This document shows, one piece after another, positions 28,137 through 38,502 of a stretch of 64,000 nt of DNA. The DNA is taken from contig NZ_JAENGP010000009.1 in NCBI RefSeq assembly GCF_016595155.1, forward strand, positions 117,055 through 181,054. Reading direction: 5' to 3'. The DNA comes from Advenella mandrilli (GTDB taxonomy: Bacteria; Pseudomonadota; Gammaproteobacteria; Burkholderiales; Burkholderiaceae_B). Under the pieces are notes generated by a model. The model was not told where the DNA came from, did no database searches, and saw only the letters and a program-made list of their open reading frames with translations. A program made the position numbers and the translations under genes. The stretch's first letter is position 1; each line of letters starts with the position of its first letter.

Positions 28137-28835
28137 TTAACGGATACCTGCCGCGTAATCGGCAACCGCTTTCATGTCTGCGCGGTTCATGCGGTTGGCG
28201 ATTTCGCCCATCATGTTTTCAGTACCGCCATTTTTACGATAACCGTCTGCAAAGGCCAGCAGCTGGGCCTCGAGGTATTCGGGGTGCTGGCCAGACAAGG
28301 CAGGGAACGCCGAAGGCATGCCTTTGCCGGTCGCACCGTGGCAGGAAGCACAGGCAGGAACGTTACGATCGGGAATACCGGCACGCCAGATTTCACGGCC
28401 ACGCTGAACAACATCCAAGTCTGCACCCAGTTTAGCCGTTGCGGGTTGGGTCAGGGATTGCTGGCTAATATAAATAGCCAGGTTCTGCATGTCTTGCGGT
28501 GTCATTTGAGCAACCGTAGGATCCATCATGGTTGGATTGCCTTGTGCATCGGTACGGTTACTGCTCTTGGCCCCTTCCGGAGTCTGGAAGTTCTTGAGCT
28601 GGTTGACGATATACTCATAAGGCATACCGGCCAGGCTTGGATACATGGGGATCATGCTGTTACCGGCAACACCATGACAGGCCACACAGGCCAGAATCCC
28701 GCGAGACATGTCGCCATTGGCATACAGTTCCTCTCCGGCTTTGACATCAGGCTTGGCGGCAAAACTGGATGCGCTCATGACCAGGCCCATGGCCACGCCA
28801 CTTGTCACTAAAATTTTTGATAAAACTTGCTTCAT
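28137..28835 (-). CDS. Di-heme cytochrome c4-type protein
   Basis: Secreted electron carrier of 232 residues. A signal peptide is cleaved near SSFA-A (residue 26). Two heme-binding motifs are visible, CVACHG at 50-55 and CASCHG near 160-165. Each is followed by Met-containing segments (MIPMYPSLAGMP; MPSAFPALSGQHPEYL) that suit the Met axial ligand. This two-domain form fits cytochrome c4/c553 carriers to terminal oxidases. Its heme attachment would use the CcsB/ResB proteins encoded downstream. It is divergent from engB. Confidence 0.92.
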   Translation of the reverse strand: MKQVLSKILVTSGVAMGLVMSASSFAAKPDVKAGEELYANGDMSRGILACVACHGVAGNSMIPMYPSLAGMPYEYIVNQLKNFQTPEGAKSSNRTDAQGNPTMMDPTVAQMTPQDMQNLAIYISQQSLTQPATAKLGADLDVVQRGREIWRAGIPDRNVPACASCHGATGKGMPSAFPALSGQHPEYLEAQLLAFADGYRKNGGTENMMGEIANRMNRADMKAVADYAAGIR

Positions 28836-29008
28836 GAATACCCTCTATGATCACCGTGGATCAGTACGCATTGGTCTAAATTAGCGTCTATTGTAAAAGA
28901 TAATGCTTCTAAACGTAGGAGTATAAACCTCAATCACCAAATTTAGGCGATTTTTATGGGTAAGGATTATACAATAGAGGCTTATTTTTTATTTATTCGA
29001 GCGTACTT

Positions 29009-30642
<1,634 letters not shown>

Positions 30643-30680
30643 TATTTTTCTTTCTCTTTGGCGCTTGCAACGGAATACCT

Positions 30681-30760
30681 GTGGCAAGACGGGCAAGACG
30701 GCTGCGCCAAGCATGCCGCTTGCCACTACAAACGTCTGGCCGGTGCAAAACCAGCCAGAC
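30681..30760 (+). other. Structured intergenic segment after hemB
   Basis: This non-coding stretch holds a wide inverted repeat, GTGGCAAG (30681-30688) / CTTGCCAC (30719-30726), a tandem GCAAGACGG pair inside it, and a hairpin with arms GTCTGGC (30734-30740) and GCCAGAC (30754-30760). No T-run follows. It may be a Rho-dependent or processed 3' end of the hemB message. Confidence 0.35.
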
Positions 30761-30855
30761 AAATATCAAGATATCCCACCTTACCCATGGCTATTCTTGC
30801 CAATTGTCATTATTATAAGCATTAACGATTTCAACAATGAGCAAGAGGCAATACC

Positions 30856-31119
30856 ATGAATATTTTAATCGCTTACGACCTGCGCCTGCTGGGTTCACGC
30901 TTTACCCGCTTAAAGGAAATCATCGACCAGCATTTCCCCAACCGCTGGCACTGTTTTGACGCCAGCTATATCGTCTCTACTCCCCTTAACGCCAATCAGG
31001 TACGCGACCTGCTTTTACCTGCGCTTAGTGTTAACGACTGCCTGCTGGTTAGCGAACTGGGCAATAACTGGGCAGGCATCGGCATTTCCGAAAAAAACCG
31101 GCTCCTGCTCGAAAACTAA
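30856..31119 (+). CDS. Small Cas2-fold/SinR-like protein
   Basis: An 87-residue cytoplasmic protein. It opens with MNILIAYDL, a beta strand ending in Asp as in Cas2, and continues with a helix, then WHCFDASYIVST, and ends with LLVSELGNNWAGIGIS. This ferredoxin-like pattern resembles the SinR/Cas2-related family of small proteins that lie outside CRISPR loci. There is no CRISPR repeat or other cas gene in the window, so a CRISPR role is not suggested. Biochemical function is unknown. It stands alone between hemB and cutA. Confidence 0.65.
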   Translation: MNILIAYDLRLLGSRFTRLKEIIDQHFPNRWHCFDASYIVSTPLNANQVRDLLLPALSVNDCLLVSELGNNWAGIGISEKNRLLLEN

Positions 31120-31179
31120 TCCTTCCGCCAAAGCCCGTTTCCTTAATCCGGGTCAGGCCAATCTGCCCATTCTTACGCT

Positions 31180-31214
31180 AAAATGACCTTTGTGTTTCTC
31201 TCAAAGGTCATTTT
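31180..31214 (+). promoter_or_regulatory. Hairpin covering the cutA ribosome binding site
   Basis: A perfect 12-bp inverted repeat, AAAATGACCTTT (31180-31191) and AAAGGTCATTTT (31203-31214), with an 11-nt loop ends one base before the cutA ATG at 31216. The AAAGG in the right arm is the only ribosome binding site for cutA, so the folded RNA would hide it. The TTTT end also makes it a possible weak terminator of the upstream gene. Confidence 0.55.
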
Positions 31215-31215
31215 C

Positions 31216-31548
31216 ATGAAAACAGATACCGGCAATTGCATTCTTATTTACAGCACGGTTCCCGACCTGCTTCTGGGCAAACGCATTGCCCACGTCCTGG
31301 TTGAAGAAAAGCTGGCTGCCTGTGTGAACCTAAGTGCCCCCGGGCTGTCTATCTACCAGTGGGAAAACGTGATCGAGGGCAACGAAGAAATCACCTTGAC
31401 CATCAAAACCACCCAGGAACGCCAGCAGGCATGCTTTCAGAAAATTGCCGAGCTGCATCCTTATGAAGTGCCCGAAATTATTGCCGTGCCCATAACAGGC
31501 GGGCACACCCCCTATTTATATTGGGTCCAGCAACAAACAAAAATTTGA
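31216..31548 (+). CDS. cutA: Divalent cation tolerance protein CutA
   Basis: Trimeric small protein of 110 residues with the CutA1 pattern: ILIYSTVPDLLLGKRIAHVLVEEKLAACVNL at 8-38 and IKTTQERQQACFQKIAELHPYEVPEIIAVPI in the second half, each conserved block typical of the family. It was first linked to copper tolerance; its exact role is unclear. It is 9 bp upstream of dsbD, a common pair in betaproteobacteria. A longer in-frame start at 31183 would begin inside the hairpin and is unlikely. Confidence 0.93.
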   Translation: MKTDTGNCILIYSTVPDLLLGKRIAHVLVEEKLAACVNLSAPGLSIYQWENVIEGNEEITLTIKTTQERQQACFQKIAELHPYEVPEIIAVPITGGHTPYLYWVQQQTKI

Positions 31549-31557
31549 GTCCATTCC

Positions 31558-33450
31558 ATGATTGCACCGCTGTACAAAAAATTTCTCTGGTTCTTGTCTG
31601 TTTTCACCCTGTTTTTTTTCGCTGCCCTCTCGCCCCTGCAGGCAGAAGAAGATTTTCTTGATCCCGAAAAGGCATTTGTATTTTCAGCCCAAATGCAAAC
31701 CGGCAACCAGCTGAACATCCATTTTGACATTGCGCCAAAATATTATATGTACCGCGAGCGCTTTGAATATCATATTAAAGATGATGATGACAGCGCCACA
31801 CAGGCAAGCCAATTGCTGGGCACCCCCGTTTATCCGTCTTCCGGACAGGTCAAATACGACCCCACTTTCGACAAGGAAATGGAGGTCTATTACAACAATG
31901 TGGACATCCAATTACCCCTCAACAAGCGTGACAGCCCTTTTACCCTTGAGCTGATTGGGCAGGGCTGTGCCGATGCCGGCCTGTGCTACCCGCCCATGAC
32001 CTACGAAATTGGCTTAAGCCCCACCGCGACCGGCTATGAAATTACCGCTGGCAAAGGTACCGTATTGGGCGGCCCATCCCTGGTGTCCACCAGCAACAAT
32101 ATTTCCCTGTTCGATGCCGGTGATACCGATATTGCCGCCTGGCTGGGCGATGCCAGTCTGCTAAAAATTATCCTGCTCAGCTTCGCCCTGGGGGTTCTGC
32201 TCTCTTTTACGCCCTGTGTGCTGCCCATGCTGCCCATCCTGCTATCTATTGTGGTGGGTGACCGCAAGGCTGCCAATGCCAGCGTCTCGCGCTTCAGGGG
32301 CCTTAACCTGACGCTTATGTACGTACTGGGGACCTCTGTTGTTTATACCATTCTGGGCATACTGGCCGCCTCTATTGGTGCCGTCATGGCCTCCTGGATC
32401 CAGAATCCCTGGGTACTTGGCCTGTTTGCCATTGCCCTGGTCATCCTGGCCATTGGCATGTTTGGGGCTTTTTCCATCCAGATGCCCACCAGCCTGCAGT
32501 CTTCCCTGAATGAAAAAGTGTCCCGCATGCCGGGCGGCCGTATGGGCAATGCCTTTTTCATGGGTATTGTTTCGGCCCTGATCTGCGGTCCTTGTGTAGC
32601 GGCTCCGCTGGCGGGTGTGCTGCTGTTTATTTCACAAACCGGCAATTTAACCACGGGTGGCCTGGCGCTGTTTGTCCTGGCCTGGGGCCAGGGTACTTCC
32701 CTGCTCATCCTGGGCACCTCTTCAGGTGCCCTGCTGCCCAAGGCCGGCCCCTGGATGAACAACATCAAGAACTTCTGTGGCCTGCTGTTGCTGGCTACCG
32801 CTGTCTGGATGATCATGCCCATCACCCCCAGCTGGTTTAACCTGCTGGCCTGGGCTTTCCTGTCCATGTGCCTGGCATTGTTATTGGGCGCTCTTACCCC
32901 CTTGCCAGACAATAACAGCATTCTGAAACTGCTGTTCAAGGCCACCGGCCTGCTGTTTGCCTTATGGGCCATCTTGCTCATGCTGGGTTTGGCCACGGGC
33001 GGACAAAGCGTGCTTAGCCCACTTAAGGGCTTAAGCACTGGCACAGGCAACGGCCAGGCCTTTGCCATGCGCGGCAGCACCGCAGCCGTAGAAGAAACAC
33101 CATTTGTTATGGTTACCACCCTGGCAGAACTTGAAACCACGGTGGCCAATGCCGGCAAACCGGTCATGCTGGATTTTTATGCCGACTGGTGCATCTCCTG
33201 CAAGGAAATGGAGCTGTTTACTTTTTCCGACCCTGCTGTCAAGCAGAAATTAAACCAGATGCTGCTGTTGCAAGTGGATGTCACCAAAAACAACGAGGCC
33301 GATCGCGCGCTGTTAAAACGCTTCAAGCTGTTTGGCCCGCCAGGGATTATCTTTTTCAATGACAAGGGCCAGGAACTGGAAAGAATCCGTGTGGTGGGCT
33401 TTCAGAATGCCGGGAAATTTTCTGCCACCCTGGATAAAGTATTGAACTGA
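31558..33450 (+). CDS. dsbD: Thiol:disulfide interchange protein DsbD
   Basis: Inner-membrane reductant conduit that moves electrons from cytoplasmic thioredoxin to periplasmic thiols, including those needed for cytochrome c maturation. It has 630 residues. A signal peptide ends near LQA-E (30). The N-terminal domain (about 31-180) has the Cys pair in CADAGLCYPP. The central membrane domain (about 200-480) has CPC-like Cys in FTPCVLPMLP and ICGPCVAAP. The C-terminal thioredoxin domain has WCISCKEME near 545. It is cotranscribed with cutA and convergent with the GST-like gene, 15 bp away. Confidence 0.96.
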   Translation: MIAPLYKKFLWFLSVFTLFFFAALSPLQAEEDFLDPEKAFVFSAQMQTGNQLNIHFDIAPKYYMYRERFEYHIKDDDDSATQASQLLGTPVYPSSGQVKYDPTFDKEMEVYYNNVDIQLPLNKRDSPFTLELIGQGCADAGLCYPPMTYEIGLSPTATGYEITAGKGTVLGGPSLVSTSNNISLFDAGDTDIAAWLGDASLLKIILLSFALGVLLSFTPCVLPMLPILLSIVVGDRKAANASVSRFRGLNLTLMYVLGTSVVYTILGILAASIGAVMASWIQNPWVLGLFAIALVILAIGMFGAFSIQMPTSLQSSLNEKVSRMPGGRMGNAFFMGIVSALICGPCVAAPLAGVLLFISQTGNLTTGGLALFVLAWGQGTSLLILGTSSGALLPKAGPWMNNIKNFCGLLLLATAVWMIMPITPSWFNLLAWAFLSMCLALLLGALTPLPDNNSILKLLFKATGLLFALWAILLMLGLATGGQSVLSPLKGLSTGTGNGQAFAMRGSTAAVEETPFVMVTTLAELETTVANAGKPVMLDFYADWCISCKEMELFTFSDPAVKQKLNQMLLLQVDVTKNNEADRALLKRFKLFGPPGIIFFNDKGQELERIRVVGFQNAGKFSATLDKVLN

Positions 33451-33465
33451 ACTGGGAGTATCGCG

Positions 33466-34107
33466 CTAACTGCTGGTAAGGCTGAAAATGCCTGGCATGG
33501 CCGTAAAACCGTTAATACCCTTGACACGATCGGTCCAGCGACGCAGGGCCGGGTAATCAATTAAAGAAATACCGGCTTCATCAGACAGCATGACATGCGG
33601 AAAGCAGGCCAAATCGGCAACCGTGGGATGATCACCCGCACACAGCCAAAAATGGCCGGCTTTTTCGGCAAACCACATATGCTCTTCCATAACCGCCAGC
33701 AATTCCCGGGCAGCCTTGCACTTTGGGGCAACATTCTCATCTTTACCAAACACTTGTACCTGGCGGCGCACGCTTGAAATCGTTTCATTCAGGTCGTTGG
33801 CAAAGGACAGCCACATCTGTACCCGGGCAATCCTGGATGCCTCCTCAAGTGGGTACCATTTTCCTTTAGGGGCATATTTACAGGCAAGATAAACTAAAAT
33901 AGCTTGTGAATCGCGCAAAATCAAGCCGTTGTCTTCCAGCACAGGCACTTTGGCCAAAGGGTTAATAGCACGAAAATGGGCCTGTTGATGCTCACGCCCG
34001 GGAAAAAGCTCAACCGGGATAAGCTGGTGTTCCTGTCCCAGGATACTCAGGAACAGGCGAACTTTATAGCAATTTTCAGAAAATTCGCAATCGTACAAAC
34101 TTAACAT
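33466..34107 (-). CDS. GST-like subunit, NdmE-type
   Basis: Glutathione S-transferase-fold protein of 213 residues. The thioredoxin-like N-terminal half (MLSLYDCEFSENCYKVRLFL; INPLAKVPVLEDNGLILRDSQAIL) has the cis-Pro VPVLED and D-S-Q substrate-binding motif. The helical half contains HPTVADLACFPHVM. It is the last gene of a three-gene operon, 8 bp after the Rieske-reductase gene, with AGGAG before its ATG. In Pseudomonas putida CBB5 the GST-like NdmE is required with NdmC and NdmD for N7-demethylation; gene order and partners match here. A stand-alone GST role is the alternative. Confidence 0.85.
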   Translation of the reverse strand: MLSLYDCEFSENCYKVRLFLSILGQEHQLIPVELFPGREHQQAHFRAINPLAKVPVLEDNGLILRDSQAILVYLACKYAPKGKWYPLEEASRIARVQMWLSFANDLNETISSVRRQVQVFGKDENVAPKCKAARELLAVMEEHMWFAEKAGHFWLCAGDHPTVADLACFPHVMLSDEAGISLIDYPALRRWTDRVKGINGFTAMPGIFSLTSS

Positions 34108-34115
34108 TCCCGCTC

Positions 34116-35819
34116 CTAGATATCCAGCACCAGATCATCGCTTGCGCTACGTGACACACAAGGCATCATGCAATCGCCGCTTTGCTTTTCTTCTTCACTC
34201 AAGTAGGCATCCTTGTGATCAAGCTTGCCTGACAGGACTTTGGTATAACAGGTGCCGCACACCCCCTGCTCACACGAGGTTTCAATGTGCACCCCGTATT
34301 CCCTTAAGGCATCGGTAATACTGACACCGGAAGGAATAATATAGCTTTGGCCCGATTTGGCCAGCGTGACCTTGAAGGTGTGCTCATCACGGTGATCAAC
34401 CCGGTTGGAAAAAAGTTCATGACGAACCTGGATGTGCGACCAGCCATTTTCCTGAATGACCCGCAATGCGGTATCAAGCAGGCCTTTAGGGCCACAAATA
34501 TACACATTAGGCTGCTCGGTGCTTACCTTTGCCAGAATGGTTTTAAGCTGCCCGGCCACCTGATCTGCTTGCATGGCTTGATAAAACGAAACATTAGCCA
34601 GTTTATTAAGCTGGTCTACAAAAGCACGGGAATAGATATTGCGCACGAAATAATGCAAATGATAAGGCAGTTTTTCATGGGCAAGCTGGTTGGCCATGGC
34701 AACAATTGGCGCCACACCAATACCACCGGCTATTAATAGGCCACCTTTGCCCGGCACCAGGCGAAAATGGTTTCTGGGTGCCGAAATTTCAAGTACGCTG
34801 TCTACCTTGACATGGTTATACAAAAAGGTTGATCCGCCTCTGGACTTGGGCTCAAGCTTGACTCCGATCAGCAGTTCCTGTGCTTTCGTGTCCCATTCAA
34901 CCAGGGAAAACTGCCGCACCAGGCCTTGCGGCGTGCGGACATCAATATGCGCACCGGCCTCGATACCCTTGAAACGATTGAATGACGGCAAATGCAAACG
35001 AAACGAAGCCACCTGTTCGGCAATTTCCTTGCGCTCGATAACCCTTGCCGGTAACCAGCGCGGTAAGGCCTGTACCGGCTGTGGTGCAATAACCGGCTCT
35101 TCTTGCCTGACATCCCTGCCGGCTTCAAGTTCAAGCTTCAAGTTTGTCAGAGCCTGGTTGATACGATGTGTCCACTTCAGTTCATCATCACTCTGGTTGC
35201 ACATGACATGAATAAGCGTTTTTTCGGTATGTGCCGGTTGCAGCATGAACAGCACTTCTATCGTTTGCAACATGTATTCTTGCCAGCAGACATGCACCAT
35301 TAATCCATCTTCACGTACCTGAAAGGTTTGCCTGTCGACGTGCCGGTCATAATGACAGAAGCGCTGCAACTGCGCCTGTACCAGCGCCAGTGGCGCATTG
35401 ACGGTGATGCTTCGCAGCACGCTGGATGGCAACCCAAAGGCATGGGTAAGCGTGCTTGGCTCACTAAGATAGTCTCGCGTCAAATTGACCCAGACAAAAC
35501 CGTTTTTTTCTGTCACAGAAAAATTTTTGGCGCAGGCAGAGTGTGGAATACTGCCATCGGCCACCGAAGGAATCACTGAACACTGTCCGTCACCGGAGTG
35601 GAACTGCCAGCCATGGTATTGGCACTTCAGGCTTTTGCCCGTATTAACACCCAGGGTTAGCCGCATGCCACGGTGTGGACAGCGGTTTTCCCAGGCATTA
35701 ACTTCACCCTTGTCGGTTCTCCATAAGGCCAGCTCCACGCCATGCAATTGGGCATGGAATACATGACGCAAAACCAGTTCATCGGCTCTGGCAACAGGAA
35801 ACCATTTATCTTCAAACAT
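34116..35819 (-). CDS. Rieske-reductase fusion, NdmD-type
   Basis: Electron-transfer protein of 567 residues from ATG 35819. The N-terminal Rieske domain has ligands C47-x-H49 and C66-x2-H69 (CPHRGM ... CQYHGW). Residues about 125-250 are a linker domain with no mononuclear iron triad. The reductase part has a flavin site RQFSL (302-306), a nucleotide-binding GGIGVAP (365-371) and a plant-type [2Fe-2S] domain with C516, C521, C524 and C554. This is the NdmD layout: NAD(P)H to flavin, to plant-type cluster, to Rieske cluster. It lies 40 bp downstream of the Rieske-less oxygenase gene, which needs such a donor. AGAG precedes the start; a TTG at 35825 is less likely. Confidence 0.93.
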   Translation of the reverse strand: MFEDKWFPVARADELVLRHVFHAQLHGVELALWRTDKGEVNAWENRCPHRGMRLTLGVNTGKSLKCQYHGWQFHSGDGQCSVIPSVADGSIPHSACAKNFSVTEKNGFVWVNLTRDYLSEPSTLTHAFGLPSSVLRSITVNAPLALVQAQLQRFCHYDRHVDRQTFQVREDGLMVHVCWQEYMLQTIEVLFMLQPAHTEKTLIHVMCNQSDDELKWTHRINQALTNLKLELEAGRDVRQEEPVIAPQPVQALPRWLPARVIERKEIAEQVASFRLHLPSFNRFKGIEAGAHIDVRTPQGLVRQFSLVEWDTKAQELLIGVKLEPKSRGGSTFLYNHVKVDSVLEISAPRNHFRLVPGKGGLLIAGGIGVAPIVAMANQLAHEKLPYHLHYFVRNIYSRAFVDQLNKLANVSFYQAMQADQVAGQLKTILAKVSTEQPNVYICGPKGLLDTALRVIQENGWSHIQVRHELFSNRVDHRDEHTFKVTLAKSGQSYIIPSGVSITDALREYGVHIETSCEQGVCGTCYTKVLSGKLDHKDAYLSEEEKQSGDCMMPCVSRSASDDLVLDI

Positions 35820-35859
35820 ATTCAACTCTTATCAGCATTAAGACTAAGAAAACCGTATT

Positions 35860-36702
35860 TCAGGCGTTCTGAAAGGTTCCATAACATACGCCTTTTTCGT
35901 TTAGCCAGCGTCGATAGGCAAGCGAAATGGCATCAGCACCGGTTGATATTTCAAAATCGGCTAACAACGGCAGTTTACGAGGGACTTGATTATTCAGTAT
36001 GCCAATATCCTGGCCAAGGATGTTTTGTCGAAACAAACGCAACTCTTCAAGACTGGCACTATCATCAAGACAAGCCATTGGCATATGAACAATACTGCGA
36101 TCTTCTTCACAAGGCTGGACAAAAAGACAGACAATATCTTTTTTGGCCGGTTGCAAAGGGCAGGTTTTATACAATACAGCATTAAACGGGCCGCTAACCC
36201 TGTATATATATTCAATATTCATGCCACCTTCATGACTAAAAGCCGCCATCGGTTGGTAAAACTCGCAATCCCGGGCATAAATTTCATCATTTTCAATATC
36301 AACACGATAAGGCTTGACCGCGGTGAAAGGCATTTCTCCCAGCGTTCCTTCATGAATAAACGGGAAATGTGCCATATCCAGAAAATTCTCCACCACCCGT
36401 AAACCGGAAGTCCGCACGCTTACCGGAACCGTCGCCAGCACACGCCGCTCTGAGTCCTGGAATTCGGGAATGGAAAACAAAGCAGGTGGATTCCCCAGGC
36501 TGATCCAATAGGTGTAATGCTGCATTAATACAGGCAACTGCGCTTGGGTCGTGCGATGAGTGGCATAAAAGGTCGCATTTTCATCCAGTCCATACTCGAT
36601 GGGTTGCCCCAACAACTGCGAGTGATAAACCTTGCCTGCAACCAGCATATTTTCTGTTGCGACGGGATACCACTGGTCAAGTACAACCGATTCAATTTTC
36701 AT
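35860..36702 (-). CDS. Rieske-less oxygenase catalytic subunit, NdmC-type
   Basis: Mononuclear iron oxygenase catalytic protein of 280 residues from ATG 36702, with AAGG eight bases upstream. The iron site reads VVENFLDMAHFPFIH: bridging Asp 109, His 112 and His 117. Asp 232 in GQDIGILNNQ aligns with the third ligand of VanA/DdmC-type enzymes. The N-terminal 85 residues keep the edge strands of a Rieske domain (DQWYPVATENML, LLGQPIEYG, YWISLG), but both cluster loops (CxH and CxxH) are missing. NdmC of P. putida CBB5 has the same property and uses the Rieske cluster of NdmD. Substrate unknown; an N- or O-demethylation is likely. Confidence 0.9.
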   Translation of the reverse strand: MKIESVVLDQWYPVATENMLVAGKVYHSQLLGQPIEYGLDENATFYATHRTTQAQLPVLMQHYTYWISLGNPPALFSIPEFQDSERRVLATVPVSVRTSGLRVVENFLDMAHFPFIHEGTLGEMPFTAVKPYRVDIENDEIYARDCEFYQPMAAFSHEGGMNIEYIYRVSGPFNAVLYKTCPLQPAKKDIVCLFVQPCEEDRSIVHMPMACLDDSASLEELRLFRQNILGQDIGILNNQVPRKLPLLADFEISTGADAISLAYRRWLNEKGVCYGTFQNA

Positions 36703-36912
36703 ATTCACACCTTAACAGCCAGTGGCAGGGTTACCACCATTATAAATTACAAAAGAACCAAAGCCCGAACATAATCATATTACGCCCTTTGCCCTTATTG
36801 TGTCATCCTGGCCAAATATTAGCCAATATAAAGATATTGACAATTTTTCATGGCTTCAAAAAAGATGTTTTACGGCTCATCCAATTAGCGCTCCCGATCA
36901 GTTCCGTCAGGC
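36703..36912 (-). promoter_or_regulatory. Upstream region of the NdmCDE-like operon
   Basis: No gene is seen here. On the reverse strand a TATAAT hexamer at 36739-36744 lies about 37 bp before the oxygenase start, but no good -35 hexamer is found at 16-18 bp, so an activator may be needed. The rest is AT-rich with no other clear signal. Confidence 0.35.
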
Positions 36913-36944
36913 AAAAAAAAGCACCCGTTTTTAAGGGTGCTTTT
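36913..36944 (-). terminator. Terminator of the spc-alpha operon after rplQ
   Basis: Arms AAAAGCACCC (36917-36926) and GGGTGCTTTT (36935-36944) form a 10-bp stem with an 8-nt loop. On the reverse strand the stem is followed by eight T. It lies 29 bp after the rplQ stop. Confidence 0.9.
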
Positions 36945-36972
36945 CCTGAGGCCTGAATAACTGATTGCTCAA

Positions 36973-37362
36973 TTACTCGGCGTCAACGACTTCATCAGCA
37001 ACTTCCGGGCGGTCAACCAACTCCATGAAAGCCATGGGGGCATTGTCACCTTGACGGAAACCCATTTTAAGGATGCGGGTGTAACCACCATTACGCTCCT
37101 GGAAACGGGGACCGATTTCAGCGAACAATTTAACAACAGCATCACGATCGCGCAAACGGGCAAATGCCAGGCGTTTATTGGCCAGGGTCGGCTCTTTGGC
37201 TAAAGTGATCAGGGGTTCGATGACACGGCGCAGCTCTTTGGCTTTAGGCAATGTTGTTTTAATCGCTTCGTGCTGGATCAGGGATACAGACATGTTGCGG
37301 AACATAGCCAGACGATGGCTGCTTGTACGATTTAATTTACGTAAACCACTGCGATGACGCAT
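36973..37362 (-). CDS. rplQ: 50S ribosomal protein L17
   Basis: Large-subunit protein of 129 residues; the opening [20 protein letters not shown] is the family signature. It is the last gene of the spc-alpha operon, downstream of rpoA with a 156-bp gap, and ends before a strong terminator. Confidence 0.98.
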   Translation of the reverse strand: MRHRSGLRKLNRTSSHRLAMFRNMSVSLIQHEAIKTTLPKAKELRRVIEPLITLAKEPTLANKRLAFARLRDRDAVVKLFAEIGPRFQERNGGYTRILKMGFRQGDNAPMAFMELVDRPEVADEVVDAE

Positions 37363-37518
37363 GATATATTTCCTATGAATCTAAATTTAAAATGATCGGC
37401 TGATCATTCGATTAATCCAGCTCTTCTATCCGTTTTTGAAATGATGACCAAAGACGGCGGTCCGGTTGATGTAAATACTGCCAGCCGGATTTAAAAAGGC
37501 TGGCAATAAATGTTTGCT

Positions 37519-38502
37519 TTATGGGCGTTCCAGGCCAAGAGGTGGCCAATTTTCAAGTTTCATGCCCAGGGTCAGGCCGCGTGCGGCCAGTACTTCTTTA
37601 ATTTCGTTCAGTGATTTGCGACCCAGGTTAGGGGTTTTCAGCAATTCATTTTCGGTGCGCTGGATCAGGTCACCAATGTAGTAAATGTTTTCCGCTTTCA
37701 GGCAGTTGGCCGAGCGAACAGTTAACTCAAGATCGTCAACCGGACGCAGCAGGACAGGATCAATTTGTGGTGCGCCACGTACAGGGGTTTCATAGGTTTC
37801 GGTTGCGCCTTCAAGGGCGGCAAATACGGAAATCTGGTCCATTAAAATACGGGCAGCCTGACGTACGGCTTCCTCGGGTGTAATCACACCGTCTGTTTCG
37901 ATATCGAGGATCAGTTTGTCAAGGTCGGTACGCTGTTCAACACGGGCGCTTTCAACCGCATAACTAACGCGAAGGATTGGGCTGTAAGAGGCATCCAGGA
38001 TAATGCGACCAATAGTATGGGCTTTATCTTCTGACAGGGCACGAATGTTACCGGGCACATAACCGCGACCCTGCTCTACCTTGATTTGCATTTCAAGCTT
38101 GCCGTTTTCGGTCAGGTTGGCAATAACATGATCCGGATTGATGATTTCAACATCATGGGGAAGTTCAATGTCGCTAGCCAGAATTGGGCCCGTACCGCTT
38201 TTACGCAAGGTAACGGTTACTTCTTCACGGTTGTGCAGTTTGAAGATAACCCCTTTCAGGTTAAGCAGAATGTCAACCACGTCTTCGCCTACGCCTGGCA
38301 ATGTTGAATATTCGTGCACGACACCGGTAATTTGTACTTCGGTGGGTGCGTAGCCTGTCATGGAAGACAACAGGATACGGCGCAGGGCATTGCCCAAGGT
38401 ATGGCCAAAACCGCGCTCAAAAGGCTCCATGACAACTTTGGCATGGTTGTCGGTAATGGGTGTTACGTCAATGGAACGTGGTTTAAGAAAAGCCTGAGAC
38501 AT
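37519..38502 (-). CDS. rpoA: RNA polymerase alpha subunit
   Basis: Assembles the core polymerase and contacts activators and UP elements. At 327 residues it has the N-terminal dimerisation domain (1-235, with [19 protein letters not shown] near 29-47) and the C-terminal DNA-binding domain (about 250-320, [17 protein letters not shown] and [14 protein letters not shown]). A terminator-like hairpin lies upstream, between it and rpsD, so rpoA-rplQ may have its own promoter. Confidence 0.98.
   Translation of the reverse strand: MSQAFLKPRSIDVTPITDNHAKVVMEPFERGFGHTLGNALRRILLSSMTGYAPTEVQITGVVHEYSTLPGVGEDVVDILLNLKGVIFKLHNREEVTVTLRKSGTGPILASDIELPHDVEIINPDHVIANLTENGKLEMQIKVEQGRGYVPGNIRALSEDKAHTIGRIILDASYSPILRVSYAVESARVEQRTDLDKLILDIETDGVITPEEAVRQAARILMDQISVFAALEGATETYETPVRGAPQIDPVLLRPVDDLELTVRSANCLKAENIYYIGDLIQRTENELLKTPNLGRKSLNEIKEVLAARGLTLGMKLENWPPLGLERP

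Noticed and set aside
30856..31119. CRISPR adaptation gene cas2
   Set aside because: There are no repeats, no cas1 and no other cas genes; the protein only shares the fold pattern.
32343..33167. 274-codon open frame on the minus strand
   Set aside because: It is a shadow of dsbD; its Ser/Pro/Arg-rich translation is typical of antisense frames.
33466..34107. Independent detoxifying glutathione transferase
   Set aside because: Its position 8 bp after the Rieske-reductase gene and the NdmCDE match make an oxygenase partner role more likely, although not proven.
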